From Rebecca billardiae RCC1528 (taxonomy: Eukaryota > Haptophyta), in the NCBI GenBank assembly GCA_965240325.2, contig OZ251237.1, forward strand, positions 434,001-498,000: a stretch of 64,000 nucleotides of DNA, written 5' to 3'. Under the pieces are notes generated by a model. It searched no databases. It was given only the letters and a program-made list of their open reading frames with translations, and was not told the origin of the DNA. A program made the position numbers and the translations under genes. The stretch's first letter is position 1. Each line of letters opens with the position of its first letter. Of this stretch, positions 10,141-21,653 are shown piece after piece.

Positions 10141-10929
10141 TCTGTGTCGCGCTGCGGCGAGGGTCGCCAACTCGCGAAGACACGGTTGCTGCCACGGCGA
10201 CAGACCCGGGAGGTGCGTCCGCTGCGCGTCGTACGCCGTTGGCGCTGCGCTTCCGTCGCATTGGTCACCGTCGACGCCATGCACGCCGGACGTGGGCTTT
10301 CGGCTGAGGGACGCGAGCGACAGTCCGGCGCGCGGATTCCGGGCTTCCGGCAATCGAGTCAGAAGGCCGCGCCAAATCTTGCGTCGCGTGCGATGGCGCT
10401 TCCCGCCCGCGAGACACCTCGTGATGAGGGCCTTTCCGCACCGAGCCCGACGCGCGGCGGTGGATCGCGCGAGGTGGTTGTCGTGCGCAGCGCTTGCTAC
10501 GATGGCCTGTGCGAGCGCTCGACGTGCAAGTCGGGCGAGGATCGCCCCAGGTCGCACGATCGTGTCGACGCGCCGAGCGTACCTCCAAACGCGTCGACTT
10601 TGGCCCCCGTTCGACCTGCACGCGAGACGACGAGGGCAGCAATCGCGAATCGGGCGAAAACCCGTCTAGGGAATCCTCGCGCGATGTCCGCGCCGGCGTT
10701 GGATCTGGCGCGTGCCACCCACGCGCTCCGCGCCATGGGCAACCCTTTTTCGGCCGAGCGTCCCCAGTGGGAGCTGCGAGGGCGCCCGGTAGTGAGCGAC
10801 GCGATTTTCTTTTCTTTGGCTAGGCGATTTTCCTTTTCCTTTTCCTTTTCTTTTCTTTTTCCGGGCACTACAAGGGGCGGGCCGAAGGGGCGGACCTACG
10901 GCCCGCCATTCATGCAAGGCTTGATAGCC
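10140..10929. other. Intergenic stretch with TTTTCC polypyrimidine tract
   Basis: Open frames on both strands lack domain-like content. A T/C-rich tract of TTTTCC units lies at about 10805-10862, downstream of the minus-strand gene ending at 10930. Nothing else is supported. Confidence 0.4.
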
Positions 10930-12003
10930 TCATCCATCGCCCAGCCTCATCCATCGACGACCCTCGTCGGACGCTGCGGGTCCAAGTGACCCAAGAACGA
11001 CATCACGAAAGTCGATGCAGCCGTAGAAGAAGACCTTCGAGTAGGCGTACTCGCCCACCTGCACCCAACGCGTCACGTTGAACTCACCCAGCGAGAAGGA
11101 CGTCACGTACGCGTTGAAGGTTGTCTGCGGGCGCCACGACAGCAGCGGGCGAGGCCTCCACAGCGCCTCGCCAGGGTGCGGACCATCCACGCCGACATCG
11201 ACGGCCTCGGTTGCCTCGCGCGCCGTGGCGTGCAGCGCGCGCCACTCCGAGTACGCCTCCTCCCAGCGCGGGTTGTGCTGCCGCTGCCACTCGGCGAGCA
11301 TGCGCAGGTACAGCTGCTGTCGCAGGGTGGCATAGCTGGCGTTCGTGTTGATGTGGCGCTCGAGGTGTGGCAGCAGCTCCTGCCGGTACAGCTGCGCGGC
11401 GATGCGCCCATCGCGCGCGGCCTCCTCGTCGCCGCTGCACCCGTCAAACACGCTCTGGTAGTCGGACTCAAGCATCACCCCCAGGCTGCCGTTGACGAGG
11501 GAGACGCGCTCGGCAGAGGCGGCGACTGCGCCGTGCTGCGGGACGAGCCAGGTGCGGAAAGAGAGGCACAGCTTCTGCGCGCGCGGGTTAATGTGCGAGT
11601 ACACGGCGCCCCAGAAGGCCGCGCCCGGCTGCAGGTCAGGGTGCAGCAGGTGCGATGCGTCCACCTTCATGGCGAGGTCGGCCTCAAGCAGCGTGCGCCC
11701 GACGTGTGTGCGCGCAAGTGTGGGGTCGATGACTCTGTCGGGTTCGTTCGGGTTCAGATTGACCCAAAATGTATCCGCCGCGCCGGTGAGCCACAGGAAG
11801 TACGCCTCCGCGTCGTCATCCGCCCAGTTCGATGGGTCGAGCACCGCGCCGCTCGACGTGAGCACCAGCCGCGCACTCGCGAGCACGGGCAGCACGCGCT
11901 CGCCTGGTCGGGGAGGGCCTTCGCGCACCGCCACCGACTTCAGCTGCGGCGCGGTGAAGTCGATGCCGGCCGCGCACAGCAGCAGGACCGCGCGCGGCGA
12001 CAT
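10930..12003 (-). CDS. Unknown protein with possible signal peptide
   Basis: A 357-aa open frame with ordinary amino-acid composition and no repeats. The first 13 residues are hydrophobic (MSPRAVLLLCAAG), a weak signal peptide. Striking segments are NPNEPDRVIDPTLARTHVGR (about 103-122), EADLAMKVDASHLLHPD (about 125-141), a Cys/Trp region, LVNGSLGVMLESDY, and a C-terminal helical part with HINTNASYATL. The pattern of aspartate-, tryptophan- and arginine-rich blocks suggests a single globular domain. It vaguely recalls secreted actinobacterial proteins of unknown function, but I cannot name a family. It starts 8 bp from the upstream ATG of the M48 gene on the other strand, so a shared promoter is likely. 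Confidence 0.65.
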   Translation of the reverse strand: MSPRAVLLLCAAGIDFTAPQLKSVAVREGPPRPGERVLPVLASARLVLTSSGAVLDPSNWADDDAEAYFLWLTGAADTFWVNLNPNEPDRVIDPTLARTHVGRTLLEADLAMKVDASHLLHPDLQPGAAFWGAVYSHINPRAQKLCLSFRTWLVPQHGAVAASAERVSLVNGSLGVMLESDYQSVFDGCSGDEEAARDGRIAAQLYRQELLPHLERHINTNASYATLRQQLYLRMLAEWQRQHNPRWEEAYSEWRALHATAREATEAVDVGVDGPHPGEALWRPRPLLSWRPQTTFNAYVTSFSLGEFNVTRWVQVGEYAYSKVFFYGCIDFRDVVLGSLGPAASDEGRRWMRLGDG

Positions 12004-12183
12004 CGGTCGCCATGCATCCCCGGACCACGGACCAGACGACTCCCGGACTCCCGGAGACCCGGACTCCGGCTTGCTCGCGAAGACCTTGGTCGCAAGCTTG
12101 CCGCGACACGCCGGCCATCACGCGCTCGGCGACCTCGCTCAGCAACCGTGCACTCGCGAGCGCGGGCAGCACGCGCTCGCCTG
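11873..12183. repeat. Pair of 34-nt direct repeats spanning the divergent gene starts
   Basis: A 34-nt sequence containing GCACTCGCGAGC and AGCACGCGCTCGCCTG occurs at 11873-11906 inside the minus-strand gene and at 12150-12183 just before the M48 start, with one mismatch. This suggests a local duplication that copied part of one gene's 5' end into the spacer. Confidence 0.6.
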
Positions 12184-12185
12184 AA

Positions 12186-13169
12186 ATGGCGGCGTACGCG
12201 CAGCAGCGACGAGCTCGGCCCGCTGGCGTGCGGGGCGGCGTGCGTGACCTGCCCCTTCAGTTCAAGTACAGCCTGATGGCTCTCGCGCTCGCCGTCTGGC
12301 AGGTCACGCCGCTGCCCCGGCTCATCACGGACGTGGTCGTGGCCATGATGCCGATCGAGAATGACGTCGAGATCGGCGCTGCTTTCGTGCGCGAGAGCCA
12401 GCTCGACCGACGGGTCGTGGACACGCGTCGGCTGCCATCCGTGCATCGCGCGATGCAGCACATCACGAGTACCCTCCTTAGCGCCCTGCCCGAGCGCGAA
12501 CGTCGACAATACGAATGGCGCGTCGAGATCGTGCGCGATCCGGCGGTGAATGCGTTCGCGCTGCCCGGTGGCTTCATCTATCTGAACTCGGGCCTCATCG
12601 AATCCGCGCGCAGCGCAGGCGAGGTGGCCGGCGTGCTCGCCCATGAGATGGGCCACGTGCTCGCGCGCCACTCGCAGAAGCGCATGCTCGAGGAGAAGCT
12701 GCTCACGCACCTGCTGAAGGCGCTCGTCCACGAGGACGGCGACGACCAGGACGAGAGCTTCGCGCAGCGCGTCGCGGAGACGCTCGCGCGCGGGGCGATA
12801 CAGCTCGGCCGCCTGCGCTACAGCCGGGCCAACGAGTTCGAGGCAGACGCGCTCGGGTTCGAGCTGCTCGCCAACGCGCGGGTGGGCGCCGGCGGCATGA
12901 TCGGGTTCTTCAACCACCTGCTCGAGCTCGAGCGAGCAGGCGGGCGCGCGCACGACACGCCGGCAGCGCTCGCCAGCGTGCAGTCGTGGCTCTCGACCCA
13001 CCCCGCGACGGATGAGCGCATCGATGCGCTGCGGACGTCGATCGCCGAGCTCCCTGCGCGAGACAGGCGCGAGCAGGAGCTCGGCGGCCGCGCACTGCGC
13101 GATCACGTCGGCGATTGGGATGCGGTCCAGCGCGAGCTTGCCTCGATGCGCTCTGCGTACTCTTACTGA
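12186..13169 (+). CDS. M48-family zinc metalloprotease (Oma1/HtpX-like), membrane anchored
   Basis: The frame encodes about 327 aa from ATG 12186. A hydrophobic segment (YSLMALALAVWQVTPL) lies near residue 30. A preserved M48 core follows: NAFALPGGFIYLNSGL, then the zinc-binding HEMGHVLARH (HExxH), then a third ligand in RYSRANEFEADALG. These are the hallmarks of an active peptidase of the Oma1/LoiP group, which degrade damaged or mis-folded membrane and envelope proteins. Mitochondrial or plastid location is an inference. An in-frame ATG at 12012 would add 58 residues. I prefer 12186 because it has a better Kozak context (A at -3, G at +4) and the extension overlaps the duplicated spacer. 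Confidence 0.85.
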   Translation: MAAYAQQRRARPAGVRGGVRDLPLQFKYSLMALALAVWQVTPLPRLITDVVVAMMPIENDVEIGAAFVRESQLDRRVVDTRRLPSVHRAMQHITSTLLSALPERERRQYEWRVEIVRDPAVNAFALPGGFIYLNSGLIESARSAGEVAGVLAHEMGHVLARHSQKRMLEEKLLTHLLKALVHEDGDDQDESFAQRVAETLARGAIQLGRLRYSRANEFEADALGFELLANARVGAGGMIGFFNHLLELERAGGRAHDTPAALASVQSWLSTHPATDERIDALRTSIAELPARDRREQELGGRALRDHVGDWDAVQRELASMRSAYSY

Positions 13170-15826
13170 TGAGCTCGAGCTGCCGCCGTCCTCGCTGTCG
13201 CCGTCGTCGGGCTCGCCCATCTCCACGTCCCCGTCGCTGCCGTCGCAGCGCCCCCCTCCGCGCCCGTCGCCCTTCTCCCGTCCGCCTCCGCGCGACTCTG
13301 GTGGCGCAGCGGTTACCAATCGGGCACGAACGAAAACCATTGGTGATTGGAAACGGAAACCGCAAACGATCGATTAGACAAGACGATCCAATGCACCCGC
13401 CGAACATCAAAATTCAAAATGCGTCAAGGGGCGATGGCCGACGCGACGGGAGTGGTGGGGTTGGCACGGGGGGGCTGGGCGTCCGTCCGTCGGGGTGGGC
13501 GCTGCCTCATAAGGAGCTCGACGCGCGCGCGGTTATAGGCGCATCAATGAGATGCAAAATGCCAACCAAGGCCCAGCCTGGACAACCCCCCTCGGCGTGG
13601 TTGGTCGGAGCGCTCTCGGGACGAGCTCGCGATCGTCGTGAATGGATGTCTTGGGGGGGCGCACCGCCTCACGCGCGCACCCGTGCTGCTGAGTGCGGTG
13701 GCCCCGATGCCCGTCGGGGGAGGCGCGTCCGGCGCAGGGCATGACCGGCACGCGCTTCTTGCCTCGCGCGAAGCTCTGATTGCGTCTCTCGCCCGCCGAG
13801 CTCGCCACTAGCCGGCGCGGCCATCCGCGACAACAATTCGCAATGGACCAAGCACACAGCAAGTGCGTGAGTGGGCGCCTGAGCGCGACACGCGCGAAAG
13901 ATGATGCGGCCACGCCCCTGCACGACCGCCTGACCGCCTACTGGCCGCTCGGCGCATCTCAAGTACCCCTCGCGCGAGCGTTTCGCAGCACCGAACGAGC
14001 GTCATGAACCATTGGCCCGACCGCGAACGACGAGGCACAGTGCTCGAGCTGCGCGGACACAGCGCGTGCGCAGTGAGCAGACGCCTGAGCGCGACGTGCG
14101 CACGAGACGATGCGGCCAATCTGAAATCGCTCGACCGCGGCAACACGGGGGGTGCCGGCGCGGATCGGAATGAGCCTCCGGTCGACTGCTGCTCGGACCA
14201 GATGGCTGCATTCGTTGAGGCCGTTGCGCGCCGCGGCTGGGCGCTTGGCGCGCGGTCGCACTCACTGCTCCGCGCGGCCCAAAGCCGACCGCCGACTGTC
14301 GGTCGTCTATGCACGAGTTCGCGCGCCAATAGTCCCCCTCGGGGCGCCAGTCCGGCTCAAAAGCCTTGCCGCGATCCGCGAGATGGCTGCCCATCGCTCC
14401 CAGCGTGGGCCATCTCTCGCACGAGCGCCCACCCGGACACCACGGGCGCGACGGCGCGTGTGGCGTTACGGGTTGTGTGGCATGCACGTGCATGAGGTAT
14501 CTATGCACATTGGCGCCTGCAATCTACCTCCATGTCGCTTGGCATGTGCAAGCGACCGCTGCTGTGATCTTTGATCGGACGCCTGCCCACACGGCTCCCT
14601 GCTCGGTTTCTTACCCTGCGCTCCTGGATGGGTGAAAGTGAGCAGTGCACGTAGCCTTCAGAGGGAGGCTGCCAGCGCGTGCGCGAGCTCTCGAGCCCAT
14701 CCGATCCTTGCAGACACCCCCAAGAAGAGCTCCATAGTCATACACGACAGAAGCTGCAGAAAAATCCCAATTCAAAAAGCAATCACCGTCATGCCTGGTA
14801 TACTACCACGGGAACGGAGACGCTGGCCCTGGAGCGGCGAGCGAAGCTACAGGCGAGCTGCGAGCGCTGACGGCGTTCCATGAAAGATACGCAAGCATCT
14901 ACCACCCACAACTCCGACCTCCCCCGGCGTTATGCACTTGCATTTGCCCGTGCACGGTCGGCGTGCACGTCGATCACTGGCCATGCGGAAGCAGGGACAA
15001 GAGGAGCTGGAGAGAGGTGGATACGAGTCGCCCAGCGATGCCAAGGCCTGAAGAAGAGTCATCTACGACCACCAAACCCCCGCGCCCTGCCGTGCCCGCA
15101 CTCTCATACCTCCCATACCTCGGCCCTTGTGCGTCGTGCCGCACTGGCACGCAGCGGGTCGCCATCACGAACAAAAAGCCTTGCGGCAAGGCTTTTGCCT
15201 CAACTGCCGGCAGCCATCGTGCCCCGAGGGGGACTATAGAGCGCGTGGCACACGGTCCAGCACGCACGCCGCGAGGCCCGAGGCCGTCCGTGCAGGACTC
15301 GGTCTATGCCGGGCTCCGAGCCAACGCGCGTCGGGATGGTCCGAGGCATACGGAACGTGGTGCGGCGCACTCGCCGCCCAGCCTTCGGACACATACTGTA
15401 GTACTGCGGCAGTCCGCGAATGGCGCCGCCTTGGCGGAGACAGATTATTGCGTCAGCACGGCCCCACGCTAGTCGCTACCCCGGGCCCGCTCTCCTTGTA
15501 GGCACCAGGCCGGATTATACCGCTTGCGCCACCAGAGTGTGGCGCAGCGGTGAAACGCCTCGTCATCTGACCAGCGCGCCTCGATAGCGTGAGCTATCTT
15601 ACCAGCCACATGCTTGCCAGCGGTCGGCGATCGTCATACGGACTACTCTAGCCGTCAGACTGACGGCCAGCGCGACCGAGGCGTCTTGCTTGATTGAGGC
15701 ACGGCCGTCGTCGACACGCTGCCCCGGAGCGCGGCTGGGCTAGCGAAGCTTGCGGAGGGGGCGGAGCTGGTGGGCGGATCGACGATCGACCGTTGCTGCT
15801 CGACGCCCGTGCATGCACTATCGACG
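13170..15826. repeat. Convergent intergenic region filled with degenerate repeats
   Basis: No supported gene lies between the M48 stop and the MMS19 stop. Blocks at about 13863-13920 and 14068-14126 are direct repeats (CGCCTGAGCGCGAC, GATGCGGCCA). A block near 14331-14377 (TAGTCCCCCTCGGGG, CAAAAGCCTTGCCGC) recurs inverted near 15183-15237. TGGCGCAGCGGT near 13302 and 15540 resembles a tRNA A box but has no partner B box. ORFs here keep changing frame and carry no domains. Confidence 0.55.
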
Positions 15827-18800
15827 TCAGTGTGACGCCCCGCCACCACCAGCTGCTTCGTACCAGTGGTTCCGCACCGTGGCTGCTCGAGAGCGCACGA
15901 GACGCTTTCGATCGTCCAGGGCGTCGCGCAGGCCGTCAAGGACGTGCCGTCGCAGCGGATGCACCTTGGCGTATGGGAGGTGCCGAATATCGTCGACGCA
16001 GTCCAGGGCGAGGAGCCTGCGCGCACACGCATGGGCCGGGCGCTCGACGTCACATGCGCGCGCGCACGCGCTGGAGGGCGTGGCGAGCGACGGGCCTCCC
16101 AGCAACGGACCTGATTCGCATGGCGTTGTGCGCGTGGGTCAGCGGCAGGAGAAAGTCGACCAAGGCGTTGAGGTGCTCAGCGAGCTTGGTGGCCAGTGGA
16201 GCTGCTGCAGAGGGGCTTTCGTGCTGAGCAGCATACGTCGCTTGCAGAGCGCGCAGCGCGCCCAACACCTGCTCCGCCTCCGTGGCTGCCATATCGGCCG
16301 CGGGCAGGGACACCGCGATCACTGCCGCGATGGCGCGAGTGAACAGCGCGGCGACACGAGGGGCTTCGGCGCGGAGCGATGCGGCTGGGACGCCGTTGAC
16401 AATGTGGCCGAGCGTCAGCAACCACGCGCGCGCGCTCGAGGGCGATTGCGGCCGGCTGATGGCGGCCTCAGCAATCGGCATGGCGACGGAGAGCAGCCGC
16501 TGGCCAGCGAATCGGCTTGTGCGAGCTCCGCCCTCGAGGACGAGCGGGCCCAGTAGACTGGTCGACACCGTGCCACACTCCTCATCGCAGATCGGCGTGT
16601 GCTGCGCACAGGCCAGGGTGCCCAGGCCAATGCGAGCGAGTGTCGTGGCCCACTCGGCCGCGCCGGAGTCGCACACGCCCAGCAGCACGGCGGGTGCCTC
16701 GGTGGCAGCGGCTTGGCCCCGCACAAAGAGCCCGCGGCTGACGGCCAGCCATGCGTCGAAGTCGGCCTCCGCCGCCGGTCCGCTGTCCTTGCCAGCCCCG
16801 GATTGCGGCTGCAGCGTCGGGTACAGCACGTCCACTAGCTCAGCCGGCTGCCACTTGTTGGCCAGCGAGCACAGTGCGCCGCAGGCGTGTCGCCTGTCAC
16901 CCGGGTCGTCGCCTGAGCCCTGCGCGAGCGCCACCAGCGTGCGGCAAAAGTCGGGCTCGGCGGGTTCGGAAGACGCAGCCGCCGGAACGAGCGCAAGAGC
17001 GGCAGAGATGACAGGAAGGAGGGCGCGCAGGCCGGCCTCCCGATCTGGAGCTTGCGCGAGGCAGTGGGCGAGCCGCAGTGCGGAGGCCGCATGCGACTGG
17101 TCCGATGCGTTGGGGGCGCGCGGCGCTGCCTCTGAGAGCGCGTGCGCAACGTCCTCGAGCACTCGCTGCTGGTCGCGCGCCGCCAGCCGCGGCAGGATCT
17201 GGCGCAAGGCCGCGCCGATCAGCGGGAGCAACGCAGGGAAGCCCGCGCGCGACGAGGGCATCGACACCATCGGCTCGATTGCATCGCCCAGCAACGCCAA
17301 TGCCCGTGCCGCGAAATCGTCGACCGCGCCCGGTGGGGGCTGTTCGTCGGCGCTGAGATGCCGATGGATCGCTTCCAGCACGAGCACAGTCACTTGCTTG
17401 CGCCCGTCCGTCTCGCCCGCCTGGCCGCGCGCCGCACAGCTTGCAGTCAGAGCGCCCAACCCATCGAGCAGTGCCTCGCCCACCAGCCAATGCACACCGG
17501 CGTGTGTCGCACTCCCGCCATCTGGGGGCGGCTCGACGGCAGTGGAGGCGAGCGCGCTCGTCACACTGAGCTCCGTCGAGACACGCGCAAGCATGCTCGA
17601 ATCCACGCTTGCCGCGCTCGCAACCTCGCGCAGGCACGCCTGCACTCCGGCCACAAACGGGCTCACGACCCTCTCGATGACCACCTGGCGCAGCGCGTGC
17701 AGCTTGCCCCTGCGTGTCGGGTGCGCGCTCGCCGCGTCGAGCCGGCTGAGAAGGTCGCCGACGACGTTGCCGGCACCAGCAGCCGCTGCCGCCAGCAGCG
17801 CGCCATCGCGTGTGCCATCTCCGGGACGGTGAGAGCACAGAGCGCGCGCCAGTCCGTCCAGCAGGCTGTCAGCCTCGTGCTGCGGCGAGAGGTCGGCCCC
17901 AAAGCACGCGAGCGCGGCCGCGCGTGTGCGCGCCGCCACGGCCACCGACCCGTGCTCGTCGAGCGCACGCAGGGCCTGCACCAACGACAGGGTCACCTCG
18001 GCGCTGTCTGCCAAGCTCGAATCGGCTGCCACTGCTGCAGCATCCGCATCATCGGCACTCAGCCCCACCGCAGCGGCGGTGAGCAGAGCATGCAGAGCGC
18101 CGCTGAGCACACCACCCGCGCCATGGGGTGGAGTGCTGCCGTCGACGTCCATCGCAGCTAGCGGCTCCGCCCGGTCCTCGTCTGACGGCGCAGGCACGGG
18201 GGCTGATACGCGATGCTCCATGGCCTCGACCAGCGCGCCGCACACTGCGGGAAGCGCTCGGCGCGCGACGAGCGCTGCGACCGCCGGACGTGCTGCAGCC
18301 GAGGCGCACAGCAGGCGGACACTCGGCGGCAGGGCGCTCGATGTCGCGGCCTCCGCTGCCACCTGGGGCGCGTCGCGGGCGCTCGCGGCGGCGTGCGAGA
18401 GCGTCCTGGGCAGCTCGCGCTCGAGCAAGGGCGTGACGAAGGCGTGCAGCGCGTCCTCCGCGCCATCCGGCGCGCTGAGCGCCGCGCAGATGTGCTTGCA
18501 CGCCTGCATGCAGGCGCGCGCCTCATCCGAGTCGGCCGGCGACTGGTGCATGAGCGCCGCGAGCTCGGACACGAGGGTGGGGGCGGCTCCGCCGAGCGTG
18601 CGCGCGCCCAAGCGCTCCGCCGTGGCCTCGAGCGCCAAGAGCGCATCGAGCTTGGGTGGCACGGCCGGATCTGCGAGCGTCTTCAGCATCAGCGCGAGAG
18701 CGCGCGCGCCCAGCGCGTCGCAGCTGACAGTGTCGTGCCACGCGGCGCGCAGGTGCTCCGCAGTGATGCCGTGCGGATCGCCAGGGGGCGGCGTGAAGCG

Positions 18801-19499
18801 GATGGGGAAGTAGCAACTCACCACATCGAAGAGCTCGTCGACGCACGCGTCGAGCGGCACTGCGCCGCGCGCGGCGACGCGCGCCACGACCGTCTCGCAC
18901 GCGGTGCGCACGAGCGCAAACGAGCGCAGCAGGTTGCGCGGGTCCTTCTCGCCCTCGACCGACTTGACGACGCCCATGGCGACAGTGGCGCCGAGCTCGA
19001 GCGCGACGAGCTGCTCGGTCTTCGTCTCCAGCAGGCAGGCCATCGCGTCGTAGCTCGCCAGCCGCTCGGGCTGCGCGAGCGCCGGCACATGCAGCTTCTC
19101 GAAGAGCGCGGCGCACATCAGCCGCACGTCCTCGTCCGCCAGCTCGCGCGAGAGGAGCGCCCGCAGACCAAGCGCGGCGGCGGGAATGCAGGGCAGGTCA
19201 TCCAGCCGGTCCGCGTAGAAGACGACGAGGTGATGCGCCGCGCGTCCATCCAGCGCGTCGAGGCTGAGCGCCTCGAGCGCGCGCGCGAGCAGCTCGGTGC
19301 CGCGCGCGCGGCAGAGCGCGTCCAGCGACGTGAGCTGCGGCCCGAGCGCGGTCACGAGGCGCTGGAGGGACGAGGCGGACGCGCTCGCAGCCGCGATGAC
19401 CGCGGCTCGCGCACGCTCCCGCTCGCTGATGTCGTCGGCATTGCACGCGACGTGCACGTCGCGTGCGTCGCCCGCATCGCCCAGGAGCGCGTTCGACAT
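15827..19499 (-). CDS. MMS19: MMS19, cytosolic iron-sulfur assembly HEAT-repeat protein
   Basis: Two exons, 19499-16111 and 16016-15827, give 1192 aa. The N-terminal MMS19 signature is clear: LGPQLTSLDALCRARGTELL, HHLVVFYADRLDDLPCIPAA, GEKDPRNLLRSFALVRTACE and SCYFPIRFTPPPGDPHGI. The rest is helical HEAT-like repeat. The last exon carries the conserved C-terminus LALDCVDDIRHLPYAKVHPL ... LDDRKRLVRSRAATVR. The 94-bp intron (16017-16110, GTCCGT...GCGCAG) splits an Arg codon. Without splicing the protein would lose this C-terminal motif. MMS19 acts with CIAO1 and CIAO2B in the CIA targeting complex, delivering Fe-S clusters to DNA polymerases, helicases and primase. It is slightly longer than the human protein. 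Confidence 0.93.
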
Positions 19500-19791
19500 G
19501 CTCTCGCCCGGTCACGCGCGCTGCTGCCCAGTGCACGGCCCTTGCCAGTGCTTGCGCGCCGGGTCGTGACCTCCAGTCCGGAAGCTTTCCGCATTCCGCA
19601 AACCGGCCGACTCATCCTTTCGCGCGCGCCCGTTGGCCGATGGCCGATGGGTCGAGAAATCTATCAGCAGAAATGGCGGGAGCTGTGGGCTGTGGGATGG
19701 GACGCTCGGATGGGACGCTGTGGGATGGGACTGCTGCCCTTGACGAGCGCCGAGCCGCCAATGTAGAATGCCGTGGTTCGGCCGCTGGAAG
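19500..19791. promoter_or_regulatory. 5' flank of MMS19
   Basis: Non-coding, with no clear TATA box. It contains short direct repeats of GGGATGGGAC near 19695-19730. Nothing else is supported. Confidence 0.3.
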
Positions 19792-19963
19792 AAGCCGTCG
19801 TGGATGTCACGATATCTGCGATGCGAACGGTGCGGGCTGGCCACTCGAGTCCGACGAGCCCGTGAACTCCTATCCGCGCCGATAGGAGTTCACGGGCTCG
19901 TCGGACTCGAGTGGCCAGCCCGCACCGTTCGCATCGCAGATATTGTGACATCCACGACGGCTT
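19792..19963. repeat. Near-perfect inverted repeat, 83-bp arms, 6-bp loop
   Basis: Left arm 19792-19874 and right arm 19881-19963 are reverse complements with a single mismatch (GATATC versus the AATATC form, near 19811 and 19944). The loop is CGCGCC. The arms have no internal repetition. A transcript from either strand would form a hairpin of about 83 bp. The near-identity implies a recent origin. Confidence 0.9.
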
Positions 19964-19999
19964 GTCTCTTCTCGGCGTGGCCACTCCTCGCCATTCAGT

Positions 20000-21320
20000 C
20001 ATGAATTCACGAGCGACGACGAGAAGAATGACTTTTTAGGATGTGAGAGCCGTGCGCCCTTGTACGAGCTCGTCCAGATTGCGGAACTCACGCAGCTTGT
20101 CATGCTCGGCAGAGGTGTCAACGTCGAGTAATAACGGATCAGGGCCAGCTTCACCTAAACCATGAAACACATGTTGTACGGTACAGGGTGGCAAAGAACC
20201 TGAGCGTGGGGCATCCACCAGTATACACGAGGCGCACTAAAGCGTGGGCGCGTCTGAGCCTGTGATGGACTGCTTGTCGTGCGTGCTGCTGGCCTTGTGC
20301 GTGCGCGTGTGTGCGTGTGAGCGTGTGCACATACTACGCATACGCATACAGCTTGTCCTTCCTTCTCTTCGCGATCGTGTCGTCGCGCAGGCTCGGAGGC
20401 TGCGCCTCCTCCGCGCAGGCGAATGGCGGCTAATCAACGTCACCTTGCCCCGTGCGGGCACACCACCGCGCAGCGCCTGACGAGCGGCTGCCCTGGGTGC
20501 GAGGCGGTGCTCGGACGAGCCGCAAGGTGCCAAGGCACCTTGCGGCACCGCCCAGGCGCTGGCGGTGCCGCAAGGTGCCCACGCAAGGGTGTGACTGTGT
20601 GGCAAAGAGGGATCTCACCGCAGGTCAGGGACCTGATCACATCGGTGGTGTGGCCACTTGCGGTGGAGCTGGCGGCTCGCCCAGCCGCGCGGAACGTTCG
20701 AGTGTATTACTGTATATACCGTCGTCCTGAGTCAGCTGAGAGTGAGGCTGAGCGGCAATCGACGACGACACTGGCGGACGGGCAGACGCAGAGGCGCAGA
20801 AATCAGAATATATAATTCGGCGTGAGTCGGACTATACGACTGTGACGGGCGTTATATGATGTGCCACTAACCTAAAATACGAACGAAGCTACGACCCACT
20901 GAGACTGTGACTGCCACGTGAGGCCGGGGGACTGACGGGCAGCCCAGCCAGGATGCGGGTGACGACGTTTTCCTGGTGCCGCCGGCGCACCGCACCAGTT
21001 CCAGTGCCGGTTGTTGCCGGTGTCGCGTTCACGGCGAGTGCACCTCCAGCCTTTGAGCCGTCGCGCGTGGGTCGAGGTGACCCTGCTGGGGCATCGCGCG
21101 CTTCGCGCGTGGGCTCAAGCATGGGCTCAAGGCGCGAAGCCACGGCGTGTGCGCGCACGCGGCCGAATGCGACGCTGAGCTGAGCATGACGTTTTGCATC
21201 GGTAGCTTGCCACCAGCGCAACACGCTCTCGGCCGAGTATGCACTCCGAGGTGTACTTGGACACTCGGCCTCGGCGCTGCACTCGGAGCGCCGCTCTGGG
21301 CTCAGCGTGTTGCGCCGCTC
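20000..21320. other. Intergenic region with short hairpins
   Basis: A hairpin at 20519-20546 has arms GCCGCAAGGTGCC and an AA loop; the same 13-mer recurs at 20567-20579 after another small stem. A 60-codon minus ORF at 20036-20218 has plausible composition but no recognised domain. GGGCTCA words are frequent near 21100-21320. No gene is supported. Confidence 0.4.
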
Positions 21321-21378
21321 TGGGCTCAGCGATGGGCTCAGCGATGGCGAGCCGTCGCTGAGCCCATCGCTGAGCCCA
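21321..21378. repeat. Perfect hairpin, 24-nt arms
   Basis: Arms 21321-21344 and 21355-21378 are exact reverse complements. Each is a double copy of GGGCTCAGCGA. The loop is 10 nt. It lies about 275 bp upstream of the FKBP start, so it could belong to that gene's promoter or 5' leader. Confidence 0.8.
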
Positions 21379-21653
21379 GCGACATCGCCTGGAACATGTG
21401 AGCACAGCGACGTCGTCGCCGTCACCTGCGCCTTCATCGAAGTTGCGACCGCTTCAAAGTTGCGGCATCGCGCGCGACCTCCCAGCGCCATCGGCCCCGG
21501 GGGCCCCGGCATGACGACGGATCGCGCGCGCGTTTGAAGCTGACCGCGCGCCCCCGGCCCGGCCGGACGGCAAATAAGATCCGGATCCGAACAGCGACCT
21601 CATCACCGCCGCCGCCGCCACGCCCTGGCCAGGCTTCATCACTCATCAGTCCG

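Noticed and set aside
13295-15560. TGGCGCAGCGGT words resembling tRNA A boxes near 13302 and 15540
   Set aside because: No GGTTCGANNCC-like B box or cloverleaf follows at the needed distance.
20036-20218. 60-aa minus ORF with fairly normal composition
   Set aside because: Too short, with no homologous motif, in a region otherwise made of hairpins. A small gene cannot be excluded.
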